A model generated the notes under the pieces. It searched no databases. It was not told the DNA's origin and saw nothing but the letters and a program-made list of their open reading frames with translations. A stretch of DNA of 64,000 bases from Nocardia speluncae NBRC 108251 (lineage in GTDB: Bacteria > Actinomycetota > Actinomycetes > Mycobacteriales > Mycobacteriaceae). This document shows, piece by piece, positions 32,208 to 41,330 of the stretch. Positions within the stretch are counted from its first letter, which is position 1. The number at the start of each line of letters is the position of its first letter. The translations under genes and the position numbers were made by a program. The stretch lies in contig NZ_BDBZ01000049.1 of assembly GCF_001613245.1 (NCBI RefSeq), positions 1 through 64,000 on the forward strand, written 5' to 3'.

Positions 32208-33116
32208 ATGACGAACGGTGAATCGACGCCTCCGGTGTTGAGCGCGTCCGGCACGGTAGGTGTCGCGATGGTGACCCCCTTCAGCGCCGAGGGCAAGCTC
32301 GACATAGACACCGGCGTCACCCTTGCGCACCGTCTGGTCGAGCGGGGTGCCGACCTGCTCGCGATCTCCGGCACCACCGGCGAATCGCCGACCACCACCG
32401 AATCGGAGAAGGCGGATCTGCTGCGGGCGGTGGTGGACGCGGTCGGTAACCGGGCCACCGTCATCGCCGGCGCCGGAACCTACGACACCGCGCATTCGAT
32501 CGAACTCGCCCGCAATGCCCAGCGCGCGGGCGCGCACGGCCTGCTGGTCGTGACCCCCTACTATTCGCGGCCGACCCAGGAGGGTCTGTTCGCACACTTC
32601 ACCGCCGTCGCCGATGCCACCGATCTCCCGGTGACCCTCTACGACATACCGCCCAGATCGGTGGTACCGATCGCCTCGGACACGATTCGCCGGCTCGCCG
32701 AACATCCGCGGATCGTCGCGGTCAAAGATGCCAAGGGCGATCTGAATGCCGGCGCCGCGCTCATCGCCGAAACCGATCTCGCCTTCTACTCGGGCGACGA
32801 TATGTTGAATCTGCCGTGGCTGGCGATGGGAGCGGTCGGCTTCATCAGTGTGATCGGCCATCTGGTTCCGGAACGGCTGCGGGAGATGGTGGACGCGTTC
32901 GCCGCCGGTGATGTGATGCGCGCCCGGGATATCAACACGAGCTTGCTCTGGCTCAATGCCGCGATGGCGCGGCTCGGCGGGGTGGCGATGACGAAAGGTG
33001 GACTCCGATTGCTTGGCGTGGACGTCGGCGAACCTCGGCTACCGCAGATCATGCCGAGCCCCGAACAGCTCGCGGATCTGGCCGCAGACCTGCGCGCCGC
33101 CGGGGTGCTCGAATGA
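32208..33116 (+). CDS. dapA: 4-hydroxy-tetrahydrodipicolinate synthase
   Basis: DapA condenses pyruvate with aspartate semialdehyde, the first committed step of diaminopimelate and lysine synthesis. The 302-residue TIM-barrel protein has the substrate motif ISGTTGESPTTTESEK, Tyr145 in TLYDIPPRS and Schiff-base Lys173 in IVAVKDAKGDL. The length is standard. The stop overlaps the start of rnj by four bases (ATGA). The usual mycobacterial neighbour thyX is not seen upstream. Confidence 0.96.
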   Translation: MTNGESTPPVLSASGTVGVAMVTPFSAEGKLDIDTGVTLAHRLVERGADLLAISGTTGESPTTTESEKADLLRAVVDAVGNRATVIAGAGTYDTAHSIELARNAQRAGAHGLLVVTPYYSRPTQEGLFAHFTAVADATDLPVTLYDIPPRSVVPIASDTIRRLAEHPRIVAVKDAKGDLNAGAALIAETDLAFYSGDDMLNLPWLAMGAVGFISVIGHLVPERLREMVDAFAAGDVMRARDINTSLLWLNAAMARLGGVAMTKGGLRLLGVDVGEPRLPQIMPSPEQLADLAADLRAAGVLE

Positions 33117-35122
33117 CCGACCCCGCCGCCCGCCGTCCCCGGCGTACCGCCCGCCGCGGTGCCGGTCCTGCCGCGCCCTCGCCGGCCCCGCAGCCCGAGC
33201 CCGTCCGTGCTTCGGAGCCGGCGGAACCTGCGGCACCACCGGTCGCCCCCGAACCCGGGACTCCGGCCGCACAGGGAGCCGAGATCCCGGCGCAGGAACC
33301 GGAAACCCCGGCGGTGCGATCGGAAACAGCACCGCAGACCAACTCCGCGCGGGATAAGCCGCGCCGGGCCAAAGGGCGCCAATCCGGGCGCGGCCGTGGT
33401 GATTCCGCCCGCTCCGTCCCCGCGGTGCCCCCGGAAACCGCCGCGCAGGACCGCCTCCCGCTGCCGCCGAAACTGCCACGTCAGGGGCTGCGAGTGTTCG
33501 CGCTCGGCGGCATCGGCGAAATCGGCCGCAATATGACCGTTTTCGAGTACGGCGGCAAACTCCTCATCGTCGACTGCGGGGTGTTGTTCCCCGAGGACCA
33601 GCAGCCGGGCGTGGACCTCATCCTGCCCGATTTCCGGCCTATCGAGGACCGGATGGATGATGTGGCCGCGGTGGTGCTCACCCACGGGCACGAGGACCAT
33701 ATCGGTGCCGTGCCGTTCTTGCTCCGGCTGCGCCCCGATATCCCGGTGGTGGGATCGAAGTTCACGCTGGCCCTGGTCGCCGCGAAATGCCGGGAACACC
33801 GGTTGCATCCGCGGCTCGTCGAGGTCACCGAGGGGGAGCGCACCGAGCACGGGCCGTTCGATTGCGAGTACTTCGCGGTCAACCATTCCATCCCGGATGC
33901 GCTCGCGGTGGCGATCCGGACGCCCGCCGGGACGATTCTGCACACAGGCGACATCAAACTCGACCAGCTTCCGCTCGACGGCCGGCTCACCGATCTCGCC
34001 GGTTTCTCCCGCCTCGGCGACGAGGGGGTGGATCTGTTCCTGGTCGACTCCACCAACGCCGAAGTCCCCGGGTTCGTCACACCCGAACGGGAGATCGGCG
34101 GCGTCCTGGACACTGTGATCGGCAAGGCACCCAGCCGGGTCATCGTGGCGTCCTTCGCCAGCCACGTGCACCGAATCCAGCAGGTTGTCGATGTGGCCCA
34201 GAAGTACGGCCGCCGCGTCTGCTTCGTCGGCCGGTCGATGGTGCGCAATATGCAGATCGCGCAGGACCTCGGCTACCTCACCGTGCCGGACGGGCTGGTA
34301 GTCGATCTCGCCCAGGCCGCCACCCTGCCGCCCGCCAAACTGGTCCTCATCTCCACCGGCTCCCAGGGCGAACCGCTCTCGGCGCTGTCGCGGATGGCGC
34401 GCGGCGACCACCGCCAGATCCATATCCGCGCCGACGATCTGGTGGTGCTGGCATCATCGCTCATCCCGGGTAACGAGAACTCGGTCTTCACCGTGGTCAA
34501 CGGGCTGGCCCGGCTCGGCGCGACGGTGATCACCCAGCAGAACGCGAAAGTGCATGTCTCCGGACATGCTTCGGCCGGGGAACTGCTGTACCTGTACAAC
34601 GCGGTACGCCCGACCAACGCCATGCCGGTGCACGGAGAATGGCGGCATCTGCGCGCCAACGCCGCGCTCGCGGTCGCCACGGGAGTCCCCGAGGACCGGG
34701 TTGTGCTCGCCGAGGACGGTGTGGTGGTGGACCTGGTGGACGGGATCGCCTCCATCGTCGGCCGGGTGCCGGTGGGACATGTCTATGTCGACGGTCTGTC
34801 GGTGGGCGATGTCGGCGAATCGACCCTGTCGGATCGGCTGGTCCTCGGCGAGGGTGGTTTCATCGCCATCACCGTCGCCGTCGACGCGACCACCGGTAAA
34901 GCGGTGAGCACTCCCGAGGTGAGCGGCCGTGGTTTCTCCGACGATCCCAGCGCGCTGGCCGAAGCCGCCGAACTGGTGGAAGCCGAACTACTGCGCCTGG
35001 CCGGTGAAGGTATCACCGACACCCATCGCATTGCGCAGAGTGTGCGCCGAGTCGTAGGGCGCTGGGTCGCCGATACCTACCGTCGCCGTCCGATGATCGT
35101 GCCGACCGTACTCGGCGTCTGA
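33113..35122 (+). CDS. rnj: ribonuclease J with long N-terminal extension
   Basis: RNase J is a metallo-beta-lactamase/beta-CASP nuclease with 5'-3' exonuclease and endonuclease activity in mRNA decay and rRNA processing. The catalytic core starts near residue 122 (LPRQGLRVFALGGIGEIGRN) and has the zinc motif LTHGHEDHIG (residues 189-198), VDSTNAE, and the C-terminal GHASAGEL and MPVHGEWRHL motifs. The first 120 residues are a Pro/Ala/Arg-rich, low-complexity extension absent from the 558-residue M. tuberculosis enzyme. The start at 33113 is dictated by the ATGA overlap with dapA; a shorter product cannot be excluded. Confidence 0.94.
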   Translation: MTDPAARRPRRTARRGAGPAAPSPAPQPEPVRASEPAEPAAPPVAPEPGTPAAQGAEIPAQEPETPAVRSETAPQTNSARDKPRRAKGRQSGRGRGDSARSVPAVPPETAAQDRLPLPPKLPRQGLRVFALGGIGEIGRNMTVFEYGGKLLIVDCGVLFPEDQQPGVDLILPDFRPIEDRMDDVAAVVLTHGHEDHIGAVPFLLRLRPDIPVVGSKFTLALVAAKCREHRLHPRLVEVTEGERTEHGPFDCEYFAVNHSIPDALAVAIRTPAGTILHTGDIKLDQLPLDGRLTDLAGFSRLGDEGVDLFLVDSTNAEVPGFVTPEREIGGVLDTVIGKAPSRVIVASFASHVHRIQQVVDVAQKYGRRVCFVGRSMVRNMQIAQDLGYLTVPDGLVVDLAQAATLPPAKLVLISTGSQGEPLSALSRMARGDHRQIHIRADDLVVLASSLIPGNENSVFTVVNGLARLGATVITQQNAKVHVSGHASAGELLYLYNAVRPTNAMPVHGEWRHLRANAALAVATGVPEDRVVLAEDGVVVDLVDGIASIVGRVPVGHVYVDGLSVGDVGESTLSDRLVLGEGGFIAITVAVDATTGKAVSTPEVSGRGFSDDPSALAEAAELVEAELLRLAGEGITDTHRIAQSVRRVVGRWVADTYRRRPMIVPTVLGV

Positions 35123-35170
35123 TACCCGGGCTCGCCGGCGCGGAGAATCGCCGGCGGGCACAGCGCGGAA

Positions 35171-35201
35171 AACCGCCGGAGGGCGATGCCCTCCGGCGGT
35201 T
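35171..35201. terminator. strong bidirectional terminator after rnj
   Basis: A perfect 14-bp stem (35171-35184 with 35188-35201) closed by a 3-base GAT loop. An upstream AAAA run would give a U-tract for transcripts arriving from the minus strand, whose gene ends at 35230. Confidence 0.85.
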
Positions 35202-35229
35202 CTCATATATCCGGTACCGGTCGTGTGGA

Positions 35230-35790
35230 TCAGGCTTCGGGCTGGCAGGCCGCCGAATCGAGTTCCGCGTTCTTCACAACAGTGCACGCGAAATCGTGGG
35301 CGATCTTCCACTGATCACCTTCGGCCACGAAAGCGACCGAGCCGTTCTCCACCGGGCTGCCGGCGATGGTGATGTCGGCGGTAGCAGTGAGCTTGCCCTC
35401 TGCCGGTTCGCCGACCTCGGTGATCTTTACAGTCACTTCATTCTTCTTGGCCGCCTCGACCAGCTTGTCGACCAGCTGCGGATCCTGTTCGGCATCCTCG
35501 ATGAAGGCCAGCTTCTCTTCTTCGCTCACCGCACCGTCGAGCGCTCGTGTGAGCTTGTCGTTGAGTTCTTCGACCGTGGGCTTGGGCAGGTTCGGAGGCG
35601 CGGTGGTCGTCGGCGCCTTGCCTTCTTCCCGACCGTCCTGGGATTTACCCGATTCGAACTCGGCGGGAGCTTCGGTACTGGTGGCAGCCGCGTCGGTCGA
35701 GGATTCCTCGGTGGACGAGCATGCGGTGAAGGTGAGTGCGGCGGCGGCCATTGTTACGGCGGCCACGATCCGGAATGGACGGATTTTCAC
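35230..35790 (-). CDS. MTB12-like lipoprotein
   Basis: A 186-residue exported protein. The start GTG at 35790 gives a signal sequence with VAAVTMAAAALTFTACSS, a plausible lipobox with Cys as the first mature residue. A Ser/Thr/Glu-rich linker (about residues 25-65) leads to a folded domain of about 110 residues. The segment LTATADITIAGSPVENGSVA, followed by GDQWKIAHDFAC, resembles the C-terminal domain of the mycobacterial low-molecular-weight antigen MTB12. Such domains have a cystatin-like fold; function is unknown. It is followed upstream on the same strand by another secreted-protein gene. Confidence 0.78.
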   Translation of the reverse strand: MKIRPFRIVAAVTMAAAALTFTACSSTEESSTDAAATSTEAPAEFESGKSQDGREEGKAPTTTAPPNLPKPTVEELNDKLTRALDGAVSEEEKLAFIEDAEQDPQLVDKLVEAAKKNEVTVKITEVGEPAEGKLTATADITIAGSPVENGSVAFVAEGDQWKIAHDFACTVVKNAELDSAACQPEA

Positions 35791-35858
35791 AGTTCTGTTT
35801 CCCCTACGCAGGTAATCGGCGAATTCGGCGCCGGCCGGAAAAAGTGGTCGGTACGAAC

Positions 35859-36254
35859 TCACAGGCCGTAGCCCGAAGTGCAGTTCCAGTGCTCGATGTA
35901 GGCGTTACCCGGGTTGTTGGCCAGCGCTTCGGACCGCGCAGCGGCCCGAGACGAACCGGATCCGTAGCTCAGCCAGTTGTCCGACACCGCGAGTGCACCG
36001 CAGCCGTTGCGCCAGGAGATCTTGGCCACGCAATCGGCGGCACCGCACCGGTCCTCGGCGGCCGCTTCTGCTTCGGAGTAGCTGTCGTAGTCGTAGGACC
36101 ATCCGTAGTCACCGGTGGAAAGGGAGACCGCGATGGCGCCGTAGTTACTGCTGTACTGCGCGTGCGCGGGTGCCACGGAAGCGGCGAACATCGAACCGAC
36201 GGTCGCCACCAGAACGGCGGCAACGGTGAGAATCTTCTTCAAAGGTGTTCCCAT
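35859..36254 (-). CDS. secreted DUF4189-like protein
   Basis: A 131-residue secreted protein. MGTPLKKILTV begins a signal peptide with cleavage likely after APAHA (near residue 31). The mature part has YGAIAVSLSTGDYGWSYDYD and then Cys-containing repeats (DRCGAADC, NGCGALAVSDN, HWNCTSGYG), the pattern of DUF4189 proteins with one or two disulphides. Function unknown; relatives are secreted in mycobacteria and nocardiae. The ATG at 36254 is chosen because it gives the signal peptide directly. Confidence 0.75.
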   Translation of the reverse strand: MGTPLKKILTVAAVLVATVGSMFAASVAPAHAQYSSNYGAIAVSLSTGDYGWSYDYDSYSEAEAAAEDRCGAADCVAKISWRNGCGALAVSDNWLSYGSGSSRAAARSEALANNPGNAYIEHWNCTSGYGL

Positions 36255-36365
36255 TCTGTGTGTATCGGTCCACGACCCTATGGACCGAATGACAAAGTAC
36301 AGAGCATCTCTGCTGCGTAGCAACCGGTTCGGTTCTCATCCCCTCCCCGATGGCTGGGTCTCGGC

Positions 36366-36377
36366 TAGATTCATCGT
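36366..36377 (+). promoter_or_regulatory. leaderless promoter of the TIGR03085 gene
   Basis: TAGATT at 36366-36371 ends six bases before the GTG start at 36378, with no Shine-Dalgarno sequence. Confidence 0.5.
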
Positions 36378-37001
36378 GTGAACTTCGCTCAGCGTGAACG
36401 CCGTGCAATGGTCGAAACGATGGACGAGACCGGGCCGGACGCGCCAACTTTATGCGGAGACTGGACGGTGCGCGACCTCGCGGCGCATCTGGTCGTCCGG
36501 GAACGCCGTCCGGACGCCGCACCGGGGATCATGTTGCGGCCCTTCGCCGGTTATCTGCAGCGGCGGCAGGACGAGGCCGCCCGGCGTCCGTTCCCGGAAT
36601 TGCTGGAAAAGGTCCGCAACGGCCCGCCGTGGTGGTCACCGTTGCGCCCGGTGGACGCGATCGCCAATCTCAGTGAAATGTTCGTCCACCATGAGGATGT
36701 CCGGCGGGCGCGGCCGGGGTGGGAGCCACGGGAGCTGTCCGATCAGGATCAGCAGCGGCTGTGGTCGGTGCTGCGGCGGATGGGCAAGATGGCCTACCGC
36801 AAATCCCCGGTGCCGGTGGAACTGTCGACCCCGTCGGGGGACCGGGCCCGGGTAGTGGACAAGCCCGGCCCCGTGGTGATCCTGTCCGGTGCACCCGCCG
36901 AGTTGCTGCTGCACGCATTCGGGCGCGAGCAGGTACGGATCGAATCAGAAGGGGAGCCGGAGGCCGTCCGCCAGGTGCTCGAACTGGATCGTTCGATCTG
37001 A
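36378..37001 (+). CDS. TIGR03085 family protein (DinB/maleylpyruvate isomerase-like)
   Basis: A 207-residue actinobacterial protein of the DinB/MDMPI superfamily: four-helix bundle with LCGDWTVRDLAAHLVVRERR near residue 25 and FVHHEDVRRARPGW near residue 97, the two places that supply metal-binding His residues. The family is called TIGR03085 in annotation systems; its reaction is not known. It probably uses a small thiol such as mycothiol (inference from the superfamily). It is transcribed toward ftsK. Confidence 0.82.
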   Translation: MNFAQRERRAMVETMDETGPDAPTLCGDWTVRDLAAHLVVRERRPDAAPGIMLRPFAGYLQRRQDEAARRPFPELLEKVRNGPPWWSPLRPVDAIANLSEMFVHHEDVRRARPGWEPRELSDQDQQRLWSVLRRMGKMAYRKSPVPVELSTPSGDRARVVDKPGPVVILSGAPAELLLHAFGREQVRIESEGEPEAVRQVLELDRSI

Positions 37002-37154
37002 CCCCTACCCGTGCCGACAGGCCCGTTCCGGGGACTTCCGGGCAGTGGAAAACAGCCGCACGCAGGCCTGCGTCCACCGATGGGCGGCGAGAATCACCAC
37101 CGTTGGGGACCCCGGTACCAGTGTTGCGGATGGTCCGGATGGGGTTGTTGCGGC

Positions 37155-37166
37155 TAGCCTGAGCCC
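37155..37166 (+). promoter_or_regulatory. leaderless promoter of ftsK
   Basis: TAGCCT at 37155-37160 is followed by six bases and the ATG of ftsK; no Shine-Dalgarno sequence is visible. Confidence 0.5.
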
Positions 37167-39785
37167 ATGGCAGGTAAGTCCCGCGGCACAACCACACCGG
37201 GTGCGCGGGCGGGATCGGCTCGGGGGCGGACCACCGCGGCCCGTTCTCGTTCGGGCACGCGTCGATCGGACGGCGCCGCACGGGCCCAGGGCCCGAAGCG
37301 AAAAACCGCACAGCAGGGTGGCGCGCGCAAAGCGCCCGCCACCCGCGCCCGGCGCACCACACGCCGTCCCGCCCCACCGCGGCGTTCGGACACCGCACCG
37401 CTGGCCGTATTCACCCGACTGGTGAGCGGCGGATGGACCATGGCGGCCCGCGGCGTCGGCGCCACCACACGCGCGATCAGCCGTGCGGGGGAGATCGAAC
37501 ACGGACATCGCCGTGACGGGGTCGCATTGGGGCTGATCGCTCTCAGTGCCGTGATCGCGGCGGCGGTCTGGCTGTCGGCCGGCGGTCCGATCGGGCGTGG
37601 GGTGGAGGGTCTCATCCGTGCGATCACCGGCTCGGCGTCTTCGGTGCTGCCGTTCGTGGCCGCCGGTATCGCCGTGGTGCTCATGCGTACCGAATCGCGA
37701 CCGGAGATCCGCCCGCGCCTGGTATTGGGTGGATTGCTGATCGGCTTGCCGTTCCTCGGGCTGTGGCATATCGCCGACGGCGGTCCGGCTGATGCCGCGG
37801 GGCGCGCCGACGCCGCCGGTTTCGTCGGTTTCGTCTTCGGCGGTCCACTCACCGACGGGCTCACGGCCTGGCTTTCGGTGCCGATTCTGCTGCTGGCCAT
37901 GGTGTTCGGTGTGCTGCTGGTAACCGGTACGACGGTCCGTGAGGCACCGCAGAGGTTGCGGGAATTCTTCGGGGCCCCCGAGTACGACGACGATTATCGC
38001 GACGGATACGACCCGATCGACGAGTACGAGGCGGCCGAACCGGCCGGCCGGTCCCGCCGCCGTGGCCGCGCACCGGCCGAGGACTACCCGGCCGATGAGT
38101 TCACGGGGCCGCCGGTCGGCCCCGAAGGCGCCGCCGAACCACCGCTGCGGGACGCCAAACCGATCGCCGCTCCAGGGGAGGATAAACCGGCCGGACGCAA
38201 AAAACGCAAGCCCGCTGCCGCGGCACCGGTCGATCAGACTCCGCCGCCGGATCCGGAGCCGGAATTCGTCGCCGACCGGGTCGCCGAGGGCGATTACACC
38301 CTGCCGCCGACGAATCTGCTGGTCGACGGAGATCCACCGCGCCGTCGTAGCGCCGCCAACGAATCCATGATCGAGGCGATCACCGAGGTCCTGGTCCAGT
38401 TCAAGATCGATGCGGCGGTTACCGGATTTGTCCGCGGACCGACGGTCACCCGGTACGAAGTCGAACTCGGTCCGGGCGTGAAGGTCGAGAAGATTACGGC
38501 GCTGACCCGCAATATCGCGTATGCCGTGGCCACCGAGAACGTGCGCCTGCTCGCCCCGATTCCGGGGAAGTCCGCCGTCGGTATCGAGGTGCCCAATGCT
38601 GATCGGGAACTGGTTCGGCTGGCCGACGTACTGAAGGCACCGTCCACTCGTAACGATCACCATCCGCTGGTGATCGGCCTGGGCAAAAACATCGAGGGTG
38701 AGTTCCTGGCGGCAAATCTGGCAAAGATGCCGCATCTGCTGGTGGCCGGCTCCACTGGTTCCGGTAAGTCCAGTTTCGTCAACTCGATGCTTGTATCGCT
38801 GCTGCAGCGGGCCACTCCGGACGAGGTCCGGATGATCCTGATCGATCCTAAGATGGTGGAGCTGACCCCGTACGAGGGCATCCCGCACCTGATCACCCCC
38901 ATCATCACCCAGCCGAAGAAGGCCGCCGCGGCGCTGGCCTGGCTGGTGGAGGAGATGGAGCAGCGCTATCAGGACATGCAGGCCAGCAAGGTCCGCCATA
39001 TCGACGATTTCAACCGGAAGGTGAAATCCGGCGCCATCACCACGCCGCTGGGCAGCGAACGCGTCTACCGGCCCTATCCGTACATCCTGGCCATCGTCGA
39101 CGAACTCGCCGATCTCATGATGACGGCGCCGCGCGATGTCGAGGACGCCATCGTGCGCATCACCCAGAAGGCCCGCGCCGCGGGGATCCATCTCGTCTTG
39201 GCCACCCAGCGACCGTCGGTCGACGTGGTGACCGGTCTGATCAAGACCAATGTGCCCTCACGACTGGCCTTCGCGACCTCTTCGCTCACCGATTCGCGGG
39301 TCATTCTCGACCAGCCCGGTGCCGAGAAGCTCATCGGTATGGGTGACGGGCTGTTCCTGCCGATGGGTGCCGGGAAACCGACCCGTCTGCAGGGTGCTTT
39401 CATCAGCGATGAGGAGATCCAGGGGATCGTCGAGTTCACCAAGAACCAGGCCGAGCCGGAGTACACCGAGGGGGTCACCGCCGCCAAGGCGGGGGAGAAG
39501 AAGGATGTCGATCCCGATATCGGTGACGACCTCGACGTTCTGCTGCAGGCAGTGGAGCTGGTGGTGACCTCTCAGTTCGGTTCCACCTCGATGCTGCAGC
39601 GCAAATTACGGGTCGGGTTCGCCAAGGCCGGGCGATTGATGGATCTGATGGAAACCCGCGGTGTGGTGGGACCGAGCGAGGGGTCCAAGGCACGTGATGT
39701 GCTGGTGAAACCGGACGAGCTCGATGGTTTGCTCTGGTCGATCCGCGGCGGTGGGGACGAAGCCCCGGAACCGGACGAACAATGA
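37167..39785 (+). CDS. ftsK: DNA translocase FtsK
   Basis: FtsK pumps chromosomal DNA through the division septum and activates dimer resolution. The 872-residue protein has a basic, low-complexity N terminus (about 75 residues), then four to five transmembrane segments (residues 120-265), an acidic/proline linker, and the RecA-like motor with Walker A GSTGSGKSS (from residue 528) and IVDELADLMM as Walker B. The C-terminal gamma winged helix (from residue 790) includes TSQFGSTSMLQRKLRVGFAK and is the part that reads orientation sequences. Length and order match mycobacterial FtsK. Confidence 0.97.
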   Translation: MAGKSRGTTTPGARAGSARGRTTAARSRSGTRRSDGAARAQGPKRKTAQQGGARKAPATRARRTTRRPAPPRRSDTAPLAVFTRLVSGGWTMAARGVGATTRAISRAGEIEHGHRRDGVALGLIALSAVIAAAVWLSAGGPIGRGVEGLIRAITGSASSVLPFVAAGIAVVLMRTESRPEIRPRLVLGGLLIGLPFLGLWHIADGGPADAAGRADAAGFVGFVFGGPLTDGLTAWLSVPILLLAMVFGVLLVTGTTVREAPQRLREFFGAPEYDDDYRDGYDPIDEYEAAEPAGRSRRRGRAPAEDYPADEFTGPPVGPEGAAEPPLRDAKPIAAPGEDKPAGRKKRKPAAAAPVDQTPPPDPEPEFVADRVAEGDYTLPPTNLLVDGDPPRRRSAANESMIEAITEVLVQFKIDAAVTGFVRGPTVTRYEVELGPGVKVEKITALTRNIAYAVATENVRLLAPIPGKSAVGIEVPNADRELVRLADVLKAPSTRNDHHPLVIGLGKNIEGEFLAANLAKMPHLLVAGSTGSGKSSFVNSMLVSLLQRATPDEVRMILIDPKMVELTPYEGIPHLITPIITQPKKAAAALAWLVEEMEQRYQDMQASKVRHIDDFNRKVKSGAITTPLGSERVYRPYPYILAIVDELADLMMTAPRDVEDAIVRITQKARAAGIHLVLATQRPSVDVVTGLIKTNVPSRLAFATSSLTDSRVILDQPGAEKLIGMGDGLFLPMGAGKPTRLQGAFISDEEIQGIVEFTKNQAEPEYTEGVTAAKAGEKKDVDPDIGDDLDVLLQAVELVVTSQFGSTSMLQRKLRVGFAKAGRLMDLMETRGVVGPSEGSKARDVLVKPDELDGLLWSIRGGGDEAPEPDEQ

Positions 39786-39793
39786 CGGAACCG

Positions 39794-39816
39794 GGCCGTG
39801 CCCTCGGGGCACGGCC
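39794..39816 (+). terminator. hairpin terminator after ftsK
   Basis: GGCCGTGCC and GGCACGGCC form a perfect 9-bp stem with a 5-base CTCGG loop, nine bases after the ftsK stop. Confidence 0.7.
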
Positions 39817-39892
39817 GCGACCGGTGTGCGAGGATAACCGGCAATCACCCCGCAACACGCCTTAATCGGGCATATCGGGCATTATTATCGTC

Positions 39893-39931
39893 ATGACTCG
39901 TACCGCTGAACGGATCACCGTATGCAGGTAA
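39893..39931 (+). CDS. possible 12-residue leader peptide before the TerC gene
   Basis: An ATG at 39893 opens a 12-codon frame reading MTRTAERITVCR and stops with TAA, overlapping the TerC start by ten bases in another frame. A CATTAT -10-like box (39880-39885) ends seven bases before it, the same leaderless spacing seen elsewhere in this window. The TerC gene has no clear ribosome-binding site, so coupling from this leader peptide is plausible. The frame is very short and could be chance. Confidence 0.3.
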   Translation: MTRTAERITVCR

Positions 39932-40923
39932 CCGCTCTCGTGTGGGGGATCACCATCGTGGTGATCCTCGGCCTGTTCGTTTTCGACTTCTTCGCCCATG
40001 TGCGTACCCCGCACGAGCCGACGTTCCGTGAATCCGGCTTCTGGTCGGCGGTGTACATCGGTCTGGCGCTCGCCTTCGGCGGCGTCGTGGCCTGGAAATG
40101 GGGCGGCACCTATGCCGGCGAGTACTACGCCGGTTTCGTCACCGAGAAGGCCCTCTCGGTGGACAACCTGTTCATCTTCTTGATCATCATGTCCACCTTC
40201 GCCGTACCACGGATGTATCAGCAGAAGGTGCTGCTGATCGGCATCGTGGTCGCTTTGGTGATGCGTGGCGGGTTCATCGCCGTAGGCGCCGCCGCGATCA
40301 GCACGTTCAGCTGGGTCTTCTACCTCTTCGGCCTGTTCCTGGTCTACACCGCGATCAAGATGGTGCGGGAAAGCGGGCACGAGGTCGAGGGGGAACAGAA
40401 ACGCGACAGTCGCGTCGTCGCACTGACCAAACGGCTGGTACCCACCACCGAGGACTACGACGGCGACAAGCTGATCACCCGGATCGACGGCCGCCGGGTG
40501 GTCACCCCGATGCTGCTGGCGTTATTGGCCATCGGTTTCGCCGATCTGCTCTTCGCGCTCGATTCCATTCCGGCGATCTACGGTCTCACCGAAGAGCCTT
40601 ACATCGTCTTCACCGCGAACGCGTTCGCACTGATGGGTCTGCGCCAGCTGTATTTCCTGATCGGCGGCCTGCTGGACCGGCTCGTGTACCTGTCTTACGG
40701 ACTGTCTGCGATCCTGGCCTTCATCGGCGTAAAACTGGTCCTGCACGCCCTGCACGAGAACACCCTGCCGTTCATCAACGGTGGCGAGCATGTGAGCGTC
40801 CCGGAGATCTCCACCGGGCTTTCGCTGTCGGTGATCCTCGGGATCCTGGTGGTCGCGACTGTGGCCAGCCTGCTGCGTACGCGAGGCAAGGCGCGCCCGC
40901 AGCCGGCGGAGCCGAAGGAGTAG
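39922..40923 (+). CDS. TerC/Alx-family integral membrane protein
   Basis: A 333-residue protein with about eight to nine transmembrane segments. Family marks are ESGFWSAVYIGLALAFG, FVTEKALSVDNLFIFLIIM and a second acidic-membrane motif FADLLFALDSIPAIYGLTE. The conserved intramembrane Asp/Glu residues suggest metal ion handling; related Alx/MntP-like proteins export manganese. The link to tellurite in the name is historical. No yybP-ykoY riboswitch is recognisable in the 136-base upstream region. Confidence 0.88.
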   Translation: MQVTALVWGITIVVILGLFVFDFFAHVRTPHEPTFRESGFWSAVYIGLALAFGGVVAWKWGGTYAGEYYAGFVTEKALSVDNLFIFLIIMSTFAVPRMYQQKVLLIGIVVALVMRGGFIAVGAAAISTFSWVFYLFGLFLVYTAIKMVRESGHEVEGEQKRDSRVVALTKRLVPTTEDYDGDKLITRIDGRRVVTPMLLALLAIGFADLLFALDSIPAIYGLTEEPYIVFTANAFALMGLRQLYFLIGGLLDRLVYLSYGLSAILAFIGVKLVLHALHENTLPFINGGEHVSVPEISTGLSLSVILGILVVATVASLLRTRGKARPQPAEPKE

Positions 40924-40926
40924 TTC

Positions 40927-40963
40927 ATATCGCGTACCGGCCGCACCGGCCGGTACGCGATAT
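40927..40963. terminator. bidirectional terminator with 17-bp stem
   Basis: A perfect 17-bp stem (40927-40943 with 40947-40963) closed by a CAC loop, located between the convergent TerC and YciI-like genes. Confidence 0.85.
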
Positions 40964-40981
40964 CGCCGGTCGCGGTGTTCG

Positions 40982-41266
40982 TCAGCCGGCGAACGCGCCG
41001 AGGACGGGCTGCCATTCGGTCGCCCGTACCTCGTCGATCAAGCTCTCCTGCGCGAACGGGTCGGCCGTCAGCAGCCGGCCGAGCGCCTGCGAATCCACGG
41101 CGCGGAACAACAGCAGTGCGCCCGAACCGTCCGGATAGGGCCCACTGCTGAGCAGCGTTTCGTCCGCGAGGTGATCGGCGAGCCAGGCCCGGTGGCGGGG
41201 ACGTTGCTTATCGCGCTCGGCAGCTGTGGCATCGGAGTAGGTGTAGTGGACAGCGAAGATCGGCAC
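40982..41266 (-). CDS. YciI-like protein
   Basis: A 94-residue ferredoxin-like alpha+beta protein of the YciI family. It shows the family start IFAVHYTYSD, the central RHRAWLADH with a conserved His, and an acidic DPFAQESL turn. Members often act as small dehydrochlorinase-like or catabolic accessory enzymes, but the natural substrate is unknown. It converges with the TerC gene and lies upstream of argA on the same strand order, 64 bases after the argA start region of its own operon is absent, so it is probably transcribed alone. Confidence 0.82.
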   Translation of the reverse strand: MPIFAVHYTYSDATAAERDKQRPRHRAWLADHLADETLLSSGPYPDGSGALLLFRAVDSQALGRLLTADPFAQESLIDEVRATEWQPVLGAFAG

Positions 41267-41330
41267 GGGATGACTCTAATGCGCGCCCCGCAGGCCGGCG
41301 TGCCGGAACCGCGACGGTCCCGAGCCCACG

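Noticed and set aside
39786..39921. yybP-ykoY manganese riboswitch before the TerC gene
   Set aside because: Only 136 bases are available, part of which is the ftsK terminator, and the expected conserved loops are not recognisable.
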